From: Halogranum gelatinilyticum
GTDB taxonomy: Archaea > Halobacteriota > Halobacteria > Halobacteriales > Haloferacaceae
Direction of reading: 5' to 3'
DNA length: 64,000 nt
NCBI RefSeq assembly: GCF_900103715.1
Contig: NZ_FNHL01000001.1
Coordinates: forward strand, 787,295-851,294
Shown: positions 34,597-42,821 of the stretch, piece after piece
Layout of the letters: each line of letters starts with the position of its first letter
How positions within the stretch are numbered: the first letter of the stretch is position 1
Position numbers and translations under genes: made by a program
The notes under the pieces: generated by a model
The model's input: only the letters and a program-made list of their open reading frames with translations
Told to the model about the DNA's origin: nothing
Databases searched by the model: none

Positions 34597-34929
34597 CTAC
34601 CCGCGCAGTCGCTCGGCGATCAGTCGGTCGACGTTGTAGAGGAGGACCGCGACGGAGAGCAGCGTCGTCGCGAGGAAGACGACGAGCTGTGGCGGGCCAG
34701 ACGTGAAACTTCCGAGTGCTGCCCCGCCGAAGCCGACGAGCGTCAACTCGACCCACGTGACGAGAATCCGTGACAGCGGGAGCCGCCCGAGGAGACTCTC
34801 CGAACTACCGTCACCCTCGCCAACTCCTGCTCGTTCGGCCGTCTCGTCGGCTATCGGTTCTGTCGCCTCCATCCTTTCCGTTTCTTCCGTCGCTTCCGTT
34901 TCCTCCATCGGTTGTTCTGTCTCTTGCAT
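34597..34929 (-). CDS. Small two-helix membrane protein downstream of cydB (110 aa)
   Basis: 110 residues. The first 45 are acidic and repetitive (EETEATEETERMEATEP), then two predicted membrane helices (ILVTWVELTLVGFGGAALGS and LVVFLATTLLSVAVLLYNVD) and a basic end. It starts 5 bases after the cydB stop in the same direction, so it is in the cytochrome bd operon. It does not look like the one-helix CydX/CydH subunits of bacteria, but a role as an accessory or assembly subunit is plausible by position. Family not recognised. Confidence 0.65.
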   Translation of the reverse strand: MQETEQPMEETEATEETERMEATEPIADETAERAGVGEGDGSSESLLGRLPLSRILVTWVELTLVGFGGAALGSFTSGPPQLVVFLATTLLSVAVLLYNVDRLIAERLRG

Positions 34930-34934
34930 GGTAG

Positions 34935-35936
34935 TCAGTAGGAGTCCGTCGACTGGACCGGACCGCTGAACGTGTTGTACAACACCGCGAAGTACGTCGC
35001 GATGAGCGGCAGCAACAGCGCGGCCGCGACCGACATGAGGTTAAGCGGGAGCGTCGACACGATGCTCTCGCCGAGCGAGAGGTCAGTCGCCGGGTCGGTA
35101 AGCGGGAACAGCAGGAGCGCGACCACCGTGACGAGTCCGTAGGTCAGCACCGCGCTCACGGCGAGTGCGAGGAGGTCTCGGTCCGCGCGGAGTGCCCAGA
35201 CGTAGCCCCCGGCGAGGACGACGGTCGCGACGACGAGCGCGAGGACGGGTGCGGTCAACAGCCCCGTCTGTAGTCTCGCGGCGGCGAGCGCGAGTGCCAC
35301 GAGCGAGACGACGACGGCGACGAGGTAGCCGACCACGGCGAGTTCGCCGTACCGACGGAGGTCCGCTCTGAGCGTCCCGCGCGTCTTCACTCGAAGGAAG
35401 GCGGTCCCCGAGACCACGGTCAGCGCGACGACGGCGGCTCCGACGGTGAACGCTGGGAGCGTGAGCGTCCGCGGGCTGCCGGTCAGCCAGTTGGCGACGA
35501 ACATCCCGAGCAGGAACGGGGCGGCGATGCTGCCGACCACGAACGACCGGCCCCACCACCGCTGCCACCGCTCGTCGTGGCGTTGTTCGTACATCTCCGG
35601 AGCCAACCCGCGGAGGATGAGCGCGCCGAGGATACCGAACATCAGCAGGTAGTGGCGACTGAACAGGTTCGCGTAGACGGCCGGGAAGGCGGCGAACAGC
35701 GCGCCGCCGAAGACGACCAGCCAGACCTCGTTGCCGTCCCAGAACGGCCCGATGGCGGCCAGAATCGTCTCGCGCTCCTCGTCGTCGTCGCGGGTCGCGA
35801 ACAGCGCTCCGGCCCCGAAGTCGAAGCCGTCGAGGAACAGGAACGTCCCGAGGATCGCGAACACGAGCGCGAACCAGAGTTCCGGCAGCGGCAGCCCGAA
35901 CAGCGGCTCACTCGCTAACGTGGCCACGTCAGTCAT
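34935..35936 (-). CDS. cydB: Cytochrome bd oxidase subunit II
   Basis: 333 residues with about eight to nine membrane helices. The segment FWDGNEVWLVVFGGALFAAFP is the CydB signature, preceded by FLDGFDFGAGALF with its conserved acidic residue. CydB pairs with CydA to form the quinol oxidase that reduces oxygen without pumping protons. It overlaps the end of cydA by 8 bases (35929-35936), so the subunits are made together. Confidence 0.93.
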   Translation of the reverse strand: MTDVATLASEPLFGLPLPELWFALVFAILGTFLFLDGFDFGAGALFATRDDDEERETILAAIGPFWDGNEVWLVVFGGALFAAFPAVYANLFSRHYLLMFGILGALILRGLAPEMYEQRHDERWQRWWGRSFVVGSIAAPFLLGMFVANWLTGSPRTLTLPAFTVGAAVVALTVVSGTAFLRVKTRGTLRADLRRYGELAVVGYLVAVVVSLVALALAAARLQTGLLTAPVLALVVATVVLAGGYVWALRADRDLLALAVSAVLTYGLVTVVALLLFPLTDPATDLSLGESIVSTLPLNLMSVAAALLLPLIATYFAVLYNTFSGPVQSTDSY

Positions 35937-37356
35937 CGACGGACACCCCGCCTTCCTGCTCGGGGGTCGGCACCCGAGTGGTCCGCAGTTCGTCGGCAGC
36001 CGGCGGCCCGCCGCGGATGATGCGGGTGACGACGTAGGTGTAGAGCGCGAGCAGTCCGAAATAGACGACTGCGAAGCCGACGAGCGTCAGCGTCGCTTCC
36101 GCGCCGGTCAGCCCCGGTGAGACGCCCTCACTCGTGAGGAGGACGCCCTGGACGACCCACGGCTGGCGGCCGACCTCGGTCACGATCCAGCCGAGTTCGA
36201 CCGCGAGGATGCCGAGCACCGACGAGGCCATGAGTGCTTTGTGGAGCAGGTCGTCGTCGAACAGTTCGCCGCGCCACCAGCGGTACGCACCCCAGAACGC
36301 GAGAAGGATGAACCAAAAGCCCATCCCGACCATCGCGCGGAACGCCCAGAAGACGATGGCGACGGGGGGTGCCTCCGTCTCGAACGTGTCCAACCCGCGT
36401 ATCGTCGCCTGCGCGTCACCCCCGCTGGCGAGCCACGAGGCACCGCCGGGGATGCCGATACCGAACAGCTGCTTGGCGCGTGGGTCGGTGATGTCCGCGA
36501 GACTCGTCGGGAACGCGATGAGATATTCGGGGACGTACGAGTCGGTCTCCCAGACCGCCTCCATCGCGGCGAACTTCTGCGGCTGCGTCTCGTAGACGTG
36601 GCGGGCGTAGAGGTCGCCGTGGACGACCTGCAACGGCGCGGTGATGAGGAGCGCGACGAGCGCGATCTTCAACGTCGTCTCCCAGAAGGAGATCTCTTCG
36701 ACGGGATAGCCCCAGACGTGGTGGCGGAAGACGTGGTACGCCGCTACCCCCGCCATGAACAGCGCGACGGACTCGACGGCCGCGTTCTGCATATGGACGA
36801 ACATATACGGGAACCGCGGGTTCGCATACGCCGCGATCGGGTCCGTGAGGAGAACGATGGTTTGGCCGCCCTTCTGGGCGAGTTCGAACCCCTGCGGGGT
36901 CTGCATCCACGAGTTGGCGATCAGAATCCAGACGGCCGACAGCCACGTCCCGGCGGCGACGGCGACGCTCGACACGAAGTACAGCCGGTCGGAGACGCGC
37001 TCGCGGCCGAACACGAAGATGCCGAGGAACGTCGCCTCCAACATGAACGCCATCATCCCCTCGGTCGCCAGCGGACCGCCGAACAGCTCGCCAGCGAACG
37101 CCGAGAACGCGGCGAAGTTGGTCCCGAACTCGAATTCGAGGACGATGCCCGTGACGGTGCCGACGACGAAACTCACCGCGAATATCTTCGTCCAGAACCG
37201 CCTGAGCTGTTCGTACACCGGGGCACCGCCCCGAATCTCCTTCCACGTGAAGTAGACGAGAAAGGGCGCAAGCCCCATGCTCATCACGGGGAAGATGATG
37301 TGCACGATGGTCGTGAGCGCGAACTGCAACCGACTTGCGATGACTGGGTCAACCAT
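35929..37356 (-). CDS. cydA: Cytochrome bd oxidase subunit I
   Basis: 475 residues from ATG 37356 (MVDPVIASRLQFALTTIVHI). His19 in TTIVHIIFP matches the haem b595 ligand, and a second histidine in RFPYMFVHMQNAAVESVAL lies in the b558 region. GRQPWVVQGVLLTSEGVSP is the conserved GRQPW motif. The quinol loop is present at usual length for archaeal CydA. The upstream 180 bases contain GTGTTTTTATCACC on the minus strand (~37447-37460), a candidate TATA box with a ~70-base leader. Confidence 0.93.
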   Translation of the reverse strand: MVDPVIASRLQFALTTIVHIIFPVMSMGLAPFLVYFTWKEIRGGAPVYEQLRRFWTKIFAVSFVVGTVTGIVLEFEFGTNFAAFSAFAGELFGGPLATEGMMAFMLEATFLGIFVFGRERVSDRLYFVSSVAVAAGTWLSAVWILIANSWMQTPQGFELAQKGGQTIVLLTDPIAAYANPRFPYMFVHMQNAAVESVALFMAGVAAYHVFRHHVWGYPVEEISFWETTLKIALVALLITAPLQVVHGDLYARHVYETQPQKFAAMEAVWETDSYVPEYLIAFPTSLADITDPRAKQLFGIGIPGGASWLASGGDAQATIRGLDTFETEAPPVAIVFWAFRAMVGMGFWFILLAFWGAYRWWRGELFDDDLLHKALMASSVLGILAVELGWIVTEVGRQPWVVQGVLLTSEGVSPGLTGAEATLTLVGFAVVYFGLLALYTYVVTRIIRGGPPAADELRTTRVPTPEQEGGVSVDD

Positions 37357-37534
37357 GGATGTAGTGGGGGCGAACGAACGAGCACGGCGTCTCGACCGAC
37401 GCTCGTCCGGATAGACGGCCGTCTCACCGTGAGGGTCCCCACCGATTGGTGATAAAAACACGACGTGGCGGCCACCGACTGAGAACCGTCGACAGGGTTA
37501 TCACGAACCGCAAAAGGTGCCGCGCTCGCCGCGG

Positions 37535-39946
37535 TCACGCACCGCCGACGCGGTAGACCGTCACTTCCTCCGTCTCGTAGGCGACCGTCAGGCCGTCCAT
37601 CTCCGTGACGGCCAAGGAGTCACCGTAGCGAGCGCGTTCGGCCGGACCGACCCAGACGTAGTCCACCCCGTGGTCGTCGACGAGCGTCTGGAAGTCAGCT
37701 TCCGAGCCGGTGTAGGCGGCGTCGACGACGCGGACGCGGCCGTAGTAGGCTTCGGGACCGCGGTAGCCGACTTCGTGCGCCCAGCCCGCCACCGTGGGCA
37801 CGCCGGTCAGACTGGCCGCCGGACTCGAATCCCAGCGGTACATCCCGGGCGGATACGGATACGACCCGCTCGTCGCGCCGGGGTAGTTGCTCGCGGCGGG
37901 TGCGGAGATGATGACCGTCTCCGCGTCGGCCTGTCGGTCGAGCCACCGGATCGCCTCGGCCTCCTCGGGATGCTGCTGGTCGGCGAACGCCGTCGCGTCC
38001 AGCGTCGACCCCGACTGCGTGCCGAAATGTTGGCCGAGCGCGAGCCCGCCGTAAATCGACGTCGAAGCGACGAGGAAGAGCACGACGGCGACGCCGACGG
38101 TCGAGCGAACCGCCCGCGGGCGGAGCGTCGGTGTCGACAGCGGCGAGCCGCGGACCAGCCCCGGCAACACCGCCCCCATCGCCGTCGCCCAGAGCACCCA
38201 GACCTGCATGTAGGTCTTGAACACGGTGTTCATCCGGCCCGGCCCGGCCTGCTCCTTGACGTAGAGCAGTTCGACGAGGAGGACCAGCCCGGCACCGGCG
38301 ACGACGAGCACCGTCTCGTAGCCGACGTCTCGGTCCATCCGGAGGGCGAGCCAGCCGAAGATCAGGAGGGGGACGACGAGTGCGAACACGGCGAGGTTCT
38401 GGCCGACGGCGACGGCCGTCACGACCGCCAGAGCGACGAGCAACAGCAGTCGGTCGTCGACGTCGACGCGTCGGTAAAGATAGACCGCAAACGCGAGAAG
38501 GAACGCCCCGTGGACGAGCGCGAGCCCGCCGAGCGTGCTCCGCATCGCGGGTTCGAGCAGTGCGACTTCGCGACTCGCCCCCGCCGCGAGCAGGAAGGGA
38601 AGGCTGAGGAGCACGCCGAGTCCGCCCGCGAGTCCCGTCACGGCGAGCGCGCCGCCCGTCCGCGCGAGTTCTGTGCCGACCCAGGAGCCGTCGAGTCGGG
38701 TCGAGACCCGTGTCGCGAGCCGGGGCGAGACGAGCGAGAGGGGGTCAGACGGGGCGAACGTCACGGCGAGAAAGAGCAGCCCGAAGACGGAGGGGAAGCT
38801 CCAGGTGTCGGTGTAGACCTGGAGGCTGCCGACGACCGGAACGGCAAGAAAGACGAGCGCGAGTCGGCGGCGACGCTCCCCCTCGGGCGTCCGGAAGTAG
38901 CTGTAGCCGAGCGCGGCCGCGAGGAGGAGAAAGACCGTCCCCATCATGTGGGCGTGGAGGTCGCCGTTGAGCCACGAAAAGAGGGGAAACTCGTTGATGG
39001 TCCCCGGGATGACGCGGCTGGCCGACCAGTAGCTGAACGAGTCGGTCCCGGCGAGAATCTCTCCGGCGTCCAACTGCGGTGACTGGTCGGCGACGAACTG
39101 CGCCAGCTGCGTGCGGTAGGGTTCGGGTGCCCAGACCAACACGAGTCGCGCGGGCGTCGAGAGGTTGCTCGCGAAGCCGACGAAGAAGGCTCCGAAGCCG
39201 CCGGCGACGAGACGGGCGCGGCGGCTCCCACCCGAGCGACCCGTGCTGTCGCCATCGTTACTCTCTCTACCGTCGCTGCCGCCGCCGTCGCCAGCCGCGA
39301 CTCCGCTCCGAACCGCATAGATCGACCCGGCGAGGTCGAAGACGGCGGTCACGAGCATCGCGTAGAAGCCCGCGAGCGAGAGGTTGTAGCCGAACGCCGG
39401 GGCGACCCCCGAGAGCTTCATCACGAGCGCGGTGAGGAGATGGCCGCCGTAGTAGTAGCGCACCGGCTCGCCCGCGAACCACATATCTTCCGGCGGCAGC
39501 ACGGGCGACCGCATCAAGGATTTGAGTAGGCCGAAGTCGAGGAACTTCTCGCCGCCGCCGGCGTGGACCGCGGGGTCGACGAGCCGAACCGCGATCAGAA
39601 AGCCGAAGGCGACGAGGAAGACCGCGGCCGTGTCGACGACGACGGCCCGCTCGATACCGAGGTCGTCGGCGAGTTCGAGCCGTCGCTCGCGGAGGGCGTC
39701 GCGGTCGAGACCGGCCAGTGCCGACAGCGCGAGGAGGACGAGCAGACCGGCGGCGGGCGCGACGATGCCGAAGGAGACGTGGCCGACCCAGTAGCCGACA
39801 GTCGTGAGGACGACGAGCGCGACCGGCAGCGCGAAGCCCGCACCGCGGGTCGGCAGCGGCCGAAACAGCCGGGCGGCGAGAGGGAGACCGGCCGCCGCCA
39901 AGAGCGTGTAGGTCAGAAGCCAGAAGACGAGGGGGACGAGTTCCAT
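37535..39946 (-). CDS. DUF2298 polytopic membrane protein (glycosyltransferase-like)
   Basis: 803 residues with many membrane helices in two blocks, around residues 1-110 and 185-580, and a soluble C-terminal domain (IRWLDRQADAETVIISAPAA; GWAHEVGYRGPEAYYGRVR). This matches DUF2298 (Chlor_Arch_YYY), thought to be related to membrane glycosyltransferases of the PMT/GT39 type. The first extracytoplasmic loop (MWFAGEPVRYYYGGHLLTAL) is a typical family feature. It is divergent from the glycosyltransferase gene at 40088. A role in surface glycan or glycolipid assembly is inferred. Confidence 0.85.
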   Translation of the reverse strand: MELVPLVFWLLTYTLLAAAGLPLAARLFRPLPTRGAGFALPVALVVLTTVGYWVGHVSFGIVAPAAGLLVLLALSALAGLDRDALRERRLELADDLGIERAVVVDTAAVFLVAFGFLIAVRLVDPAVHAGGGEKFLDFGLLKSLMRSPVLPPEDMWFAGEPVRYYYGGHLLTALVMKLSGVAPAFGYNLSLAGFYAMLVTAVFDLAGSIYAVRSGVAAGDGGGSDGRESNDGDSTGRSGGSRRARLVAGGFGAFFVGFASNLSTPARLVLVWAPEPYRTQLAQFVADQSPQLDAGEILAGTDSFSYWSASRVIPGTINEFPLFSWLNGDLHAHMMGTVFLLLAAALGYSYFRTPEGERRRRLALVFLAVPVVGSLQVYTDTWSFPSVFGLLFLAVTFAPSDPLSLVSPRLATRVSTRLDGSWVGTELARTGGALAVTGLAGGLGVLLSLPFLLAAGASREVALLEPAMRSTLGGLALVHGAFLLAFAVYLYRRVDVDDRLLLLVALAVVTAVAVGQNLAVFALVVPLLIFGWLALRMDRDVGYETVLVVAGAGLVLLVELLYVKEQAGPGRMNTVFKTYMQVWVLWATAMGAVLPGLVRGSPLSTPTLRPRAVRSTVGVAVVLFLVASTSIYGGLALGQHFGTQSGSTLDATAFADQQHPEEAEAIRWLDRQADAETVIISAPAASNYPGATSGSYPYPPGMYRWDSSPAASLTGVPTVAGWAHEVGYRGPEAYYGRVRVVDAAYTGSEADFQTLVDDHGVDYVWVGPAERARYGDSLAVTEMDGLTVAYETEEVTVYRVGGA

Positions 39947-40050
39947 CTACCGGATGTGACGCACGGACGGAGGTATACGCTTTTTGGGTCACCGTGACGC
40001 GGCGGCGACGCTCTGGCCGTCGTCGACGGACTCGGCGTCGAACCCGAAGT

Positions 40051-40073
40051 CGCACGCTTTTTTACTGCGTGCG
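40051..40073 (+). promoter_or_regulatory. TATA box enclosed by a 7-bp inverted repeat
   Basis: CGCACGC (40051-40057) and GCGTGCG (40067-40073) flank TTTTTTACT, whose T-tract lies ~27 bases before the ATG at 40088. The box is the probable promoter of the glycosyltransferase gene, and the palindrome is placed where a dimeric regulator would block TBP. It could also form a hairpin, but it lies upstream of the expected transcript start. Confidence 0.5.
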
Positions 40074-40087
40074 CGGAAGCGGGCCAC

Positions 40088-40873
40088 ATGACCCGGACTG
40101 TCGGGGTCGTCATCCCCGCCTACCGCCCGAACGTCGCCCTCCTGAGCGACTACGTTCGGGCACTGCAGGCACGGCTCGATCCCGACCTCGTCCGTATCGA
40201 GCTCGACGCGGCCGGACCCGAGACGGTCGAGGCCGTCTCACAACTCCCAGTTGAGGTCAACGTCGCCGCCGCCCGCCGCGGGAAGGGGACCGCCATCACC
40301 GCCGGATTCGAGGCACTCGACACCGACGTCCTCGTCTTCGTCGACGCCGACGGCAGCACGCCCGCCGAGAGCGTCGCCGACGTGCTCGCCCCGGTCCTCG
40401 ACGGCGACGCGGATCTCTCGGTCGGCTCGCGCCGCCACCCCGACGCGACCATCGCGTCGCATCAGACCTTCGCCCGTCGCCGACTCGGTGACGGCTTCGC
40501 GTGGCTCGCCCGGCAGCTACTCGACGCCAAGCTCTACGACTATCAGTGCGGCGCGAAGGCGATGACACGCGAGACGTGGCAGTCCGTCCGGGGACACCTC
40601 TACGAGCCGGGGTTCGCGTGGGACATCGAACTCGTCGCCGTCGCCGCCGCACTCGGCGCGCGGCTCGCCGAAGTCCCCGTCGTCTGGGAGGACCAGCCCG
40701 GCTCGACGGTCTCGCCCGTCCGGACGTCGCTCCGACTCGCCCGCGGGCTTCTCACCTCGCGACACCGTGCGAAGCTGCTGGCCGACGACAGCCTTCATCA
40801 CCTGCTGGAGGCCAAGCGCGACGGACCCCCCTCGTTGCTCGACCGGCTCGCAGCGGAGGCGCGCGATGAGTAA
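40088..40873 (+). CDS. Family 2 glycosyltransferase (dolichol-phosphate sugar synthase-like)
   Basis: 261 residues. GT-A fold features: VGVVIPAYRPNVALL at the start, DVLVFVDADGSTP with the DxD metal site, and the family 2 pattern DYQCGAKAMTRETW then LYEPGFAWDIELVAVAAALG with the acceptor-side acidic residues. In archaea this type makes dolichol-phosphate glucose or mannose for surface glycosylation (AglD/AglJ-like). It overlaps the GtrA-like gene by 8 bases, a standard pair for membrane-linked sugar transfer. Confidence 0.88.
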   Translation: MTRTVGVVIPAYRPNVALLSDYVRALQARLDPDLVRIELDAAGPETVEAVSQLPVEVNVAAARRGKGTAITAGFEALDTDVLVFVDADGSTPAESVADVLAPVLDGDADLSVGSRRHPDATIASHQTFARRRLGDGFAWLARQLLDAKLYDYQCGAKAMTRETWQSVRGHLYEPGFAWDIELVAVAAALGARLAEVPVVWEDQPGSTVSPVRTSLRLARGLLTSRHRAKLLADDSLHHLLEAKRDGPPSLLDRLAAEARDE

Positions 40874-41318
40874 CGGGGGGACGGTCGACGAACTCGCCTC
40901 GACCGTCCGCTTCGGCAAGTTCGTCTCCGTCGGAGCCGTCGGCGCGGTCTTCGACCTCACCGTGAGCGCGGTTCTGACCGTCTTCTTCGGCGTTCTCGCG
41001 GAGTACGCTAAACTCGTCGGCGCGGAGGTCGCCATCGTCGTGATGTTCTTCATCAACGACAACTGGACGTTCGCGGGAGAGGGTGCGACGAGTCGCGGCC
41101 ACACGCTCCGACGGCTGCTGAAGTCGAATCTCGTCCGTTCCGGTGGGTTGGCCGTCCAGTTCTTCATCGTGCGCGGGCTTCGCCTGCTCGATCTCTCTTT
41201 CGTCGTCGCTGGCTTCGACCTCTGGACGGTGCTCCCGTTCCCCATCGCTATCGGCGCGTCGATGTTCTTCAACTACGTCGCCGAGAGCCTCTTCACGTGG
41301 CGTGTCGGCGACCAGTAA
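40866..41318 (+). CDS. GtrA-family membrane protein
   Basis: 150 residues from ATG 40866, overlapping the glycosyltransferase by 8 bases. Four membrane helices: FGKFVSVGAVGAVFDLTVSA, LVGAEVAIVVMFFINDNWTF, GLAVQFFIVRGLRLLDLSFV and PFPIAIGASMFFNYVAESLF. FxINDNWTF and FFNYVAESLFTWR are the GtrA signature. GtrA proteins are believed to help move lipid-linked sugars across the membrane. Confidence 0.88.
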   Translation: MSNGGTVDELASTVRFGKFVSVGAVGAVFDLTVSAVLTVFFGVLAEYAKLVGAEVAIVVMFFINDNWTFAGEGATSRGHTLRRLLKSNLVRSGGLAVQFFIVRGLRLLDLSFVVAGFDLWTVLPFPIAIGASMFFNYVAESLFTWRVGDQ

Positions 41319-41387
41319 TCGCGCCGAAAACTCACATACGGCGGTCGAATCACAATCCTTAACAGGCAGACGCGACTTGCTTCAGGT

Positions 41388-41462
41388 AGCGGGATGGGAT
41401 AGCCAGGAGATTCCGCCGGGCTCATAACCCGGAGATCGGTAGTTCAAATCTACTTCCCGCTA
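41388..41462 (+). tRNA. Initiator tRNA-Met (anticodon CAT)
   Basis: 75 bases. The acceptor stem pairs AGCGGGA (41388-41394) with TCCCGCT (41455-41461). The D arm contains AGCCAGGAGA. The anticodon stem is CCGGG/CCCGG around CTCATAA, with CAT at 41423-41425, and the T arm is GGTAG-TTCAAAT-CTACT. The A1-U72 pair and three consecutive G-C pairs next to the anticodon loop mark it as the initiator form. No intron and no encoded CCA. A T-rich stretch (41463-41466) follows and may terminate transcription. Confidence 0.95.
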
Positions 41463-41467
41463 TTTTC

Positions 41468-41522
41468 CAGAAACCAACCTTCGAGCGGCGCGTCTCGTCG
41501 CGCCGCGAACGAGCGGTTTCTG
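41468..41522. repeat. Long inverted repeat downstream of tRNA-Met
   Basis: Outer arms CAGAAACC (41468-41475) and GGTTTCTG (41515-41522), inner arms GCGGCGCG (41485-41492) and CGCGCCGC (41499-41506) around a 6-base loop TCTCGT. The near-perfect symmetry over 55 bases is much more than a terminator needs. It sits between the tRNA and the repeated tRNA 3' end at 41583. Confidence 0.7.
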
Positions 41523-41582
41523 TGAAAATGAGACGAGGAGATTTGAACGAGAGAACGAGCGACCGGAGGGAGCGACGTTCGC

Positions 41583-41606
41583 GTAGCTCAAATCTACTTC
41601 CCGCCA
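41583..41606 (+). repeat. Second copy of the tRNA-Met 3' end (att-like)
   Basis: GTAGCTCAAATCTACTTCCC and the following GCCA repeat the last 23 bases of the tRNA (41439-41461) with two changes, 144 bases downstream. Duplicated tRNA 3' ends are the usual attachment site borders of integrative elements in archaea. No integrase or cargo remains between them, so this would be a scar or an unoccupied second site. The region 41463-41733 has no supported gene. Confidence 0.65.
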
Positions 41607-41733
41607 CTTCTCTGCGACAGCTATCGACCCAGCCACCCGCCGAGCGTTCGCTGTGTCACGAGACGGTTTCAACCGAACTGTCGCTGGTCGACCACCCGAA
41701 GCGTAAGCTCGCAACGTTCGAGCAGTTCGCCGA

Positions 41734-42153
41734 TCAGAACTCCATGTTCGACTTCGAGGAGAGGTCCGCGGGGTCCGACTTGGGCGCGCCCGCCCCGACG
41801 AACGCGTAGTCGTCGTCGGTCAGGTAGACCGCGCCGTCGTCGACGGCGATGTCGAGACCGTTGAGATACGCGCCTTCACACGGGCCGAAGGTGCAGAGTC
41901 CCGACTCGCAGTCGAAGTACGCGCCGTGGTTGGCGCAGACGACCTCGCCGTCGCGCATGGGCGCGCCCGACCCTTTGTCGAGTTTGATGTGCGTGTAGTG
42001 CTGACAGTAGTTGAGCCACGCGGCGACGTCGCCGTCGGTGTGGACGAGAATCGCCTCGCGGTCCTCCTGGGTCTCGGTCTCGTTGACGGTGAAGAGGAAC
42101 GTGCTCTCGTCGGGAATCTCGTCGACCGACGCGATTCGACGGTCTGAATCCAT
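41734..42153 (-). CDS. Rieske 2Fe-2S protein
   Basis: 139 residues from ATG 42153. Rieske motifs: C-Q-H in LNYCQHYTH and C-x2-H in VVCANHGAYFD, giving two Cys and two His ligands for a 2Fe-2S cluster. No membrane anchor, so it is a soluble ferredoxin-like Rieske protein, as in the NirD/BphF type. It may serve as an electron carrier for an unlinked oxygenase or reductase. Start chosen because the stretch upstream (MTRPGVRHSG...) is not conserved-looking. Confidence 0.88.
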   Translation of the reverse strand: MDSDRRIASVDEIPDESTFLFTVNETETQEDREAILVHTDGDVAAWLNYCQHYTHIKLDKGSGAPMRDGEVVCANHGAYFDCESGLCTFGPCEGAYLNGLDIAVDDGAVYLTDDDYAFVGAGAPKSDPADLSSKSNMEF

Positions 42154-42303
42154 TGTCGACCCGTACTGTCTCGGCTGATTTAGGTCTGTAGTTTGCGGCC
42201 CGCTGTGCCTGACGCCCGGACGTGTCACGTCGACAGCACGTTCACACGGACTGTCGGGATGAGGCTGAACAACCGCTATGGACGTTCCCAGCGAACGTAC
42301 GGT

Positions 42304-42783
42304 ATGTTCCGCGTATTAGTTCCTATCGACAGCGACACCGACCGGTCGCTCCGGCAGACCGCGTTCGTCGCGTCGCTCCCGCACGCCACCGAGGACGTCG
42401 AGGCGACGCTCGTCCACGTCTTCACCGACGAGGAGACGGCCGCGAAGACCAGTGTCGACCAAGTCACCGCGGGCCGACGGTGTCACGAGTTCTTCACCGA
42501 GCGTGACATCGCCGTCCGCACCGAGTCGCGCTTCGGTGACCCGGCGACCGAAATCCTCCACGCCGCCGACGATATCGACGCCGACCTCGTCGTACTGGGG
42601 GGTCGCAAACTGTCGCCGCTGGGGTCGCTGCTGTTCGGGAGCGTCAGCCAGGCGGTGACGCTGGATTCGAATCGGCCGGTCGCGATCGCCGGCGGGGCGA
42701 CGGGACCGATGGCGGAGATTCCAGTGAGCGAGGAGACCGACGTCGGTGACGGTGCCGCCGAGTCGGGGGAGACGTCCGCCTGA
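42304..42783 (+). CDS. Universal stress protein (UspA family)
   Basis: 159 residues starting MFRVLVPIDSDTDRSLRQTA. The C-terminal motif DLVVLGGRKLSPLGSLLFGSVSQAV corresponds to the ATP-binding loop GxxGxxxxxxxGS of USPs, with the first glycine kept but RKLSP in place of the usual RGxxG. The tail (140-159) is acidic and disordered. USPs are small stress-response proteins; ATP binding is uncertain here. Divergent from the Rieske gene. Confidence 0.85.
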   Translation: MFRVLVPIDSDTDRSLRQTAFVASLPHATEDVEATLVHVFTDEETAAKTSVDQVTAGRRCHEFFTERDIAVRTESRFGDPATEILHAADDIDADLVVLGGRKLSPLGSLLFGSVSQAVTLDSNRPVAIAGGATGPMAEIPVSEETDVGDGAAESGETSA

Positions 42784-42821
42784 CCGGACGACGCCGAGCC
42801 AGCCGTAGCAGGACGACCGAG

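Noticed and set aside
41422-41607. 61-codon minus-strand frame covering the tRNA-Met 3' half
   Set aside because: It is the reverse complement of the tRNA and its duplicated end; the two similar ends of the peptide come from that repeat.
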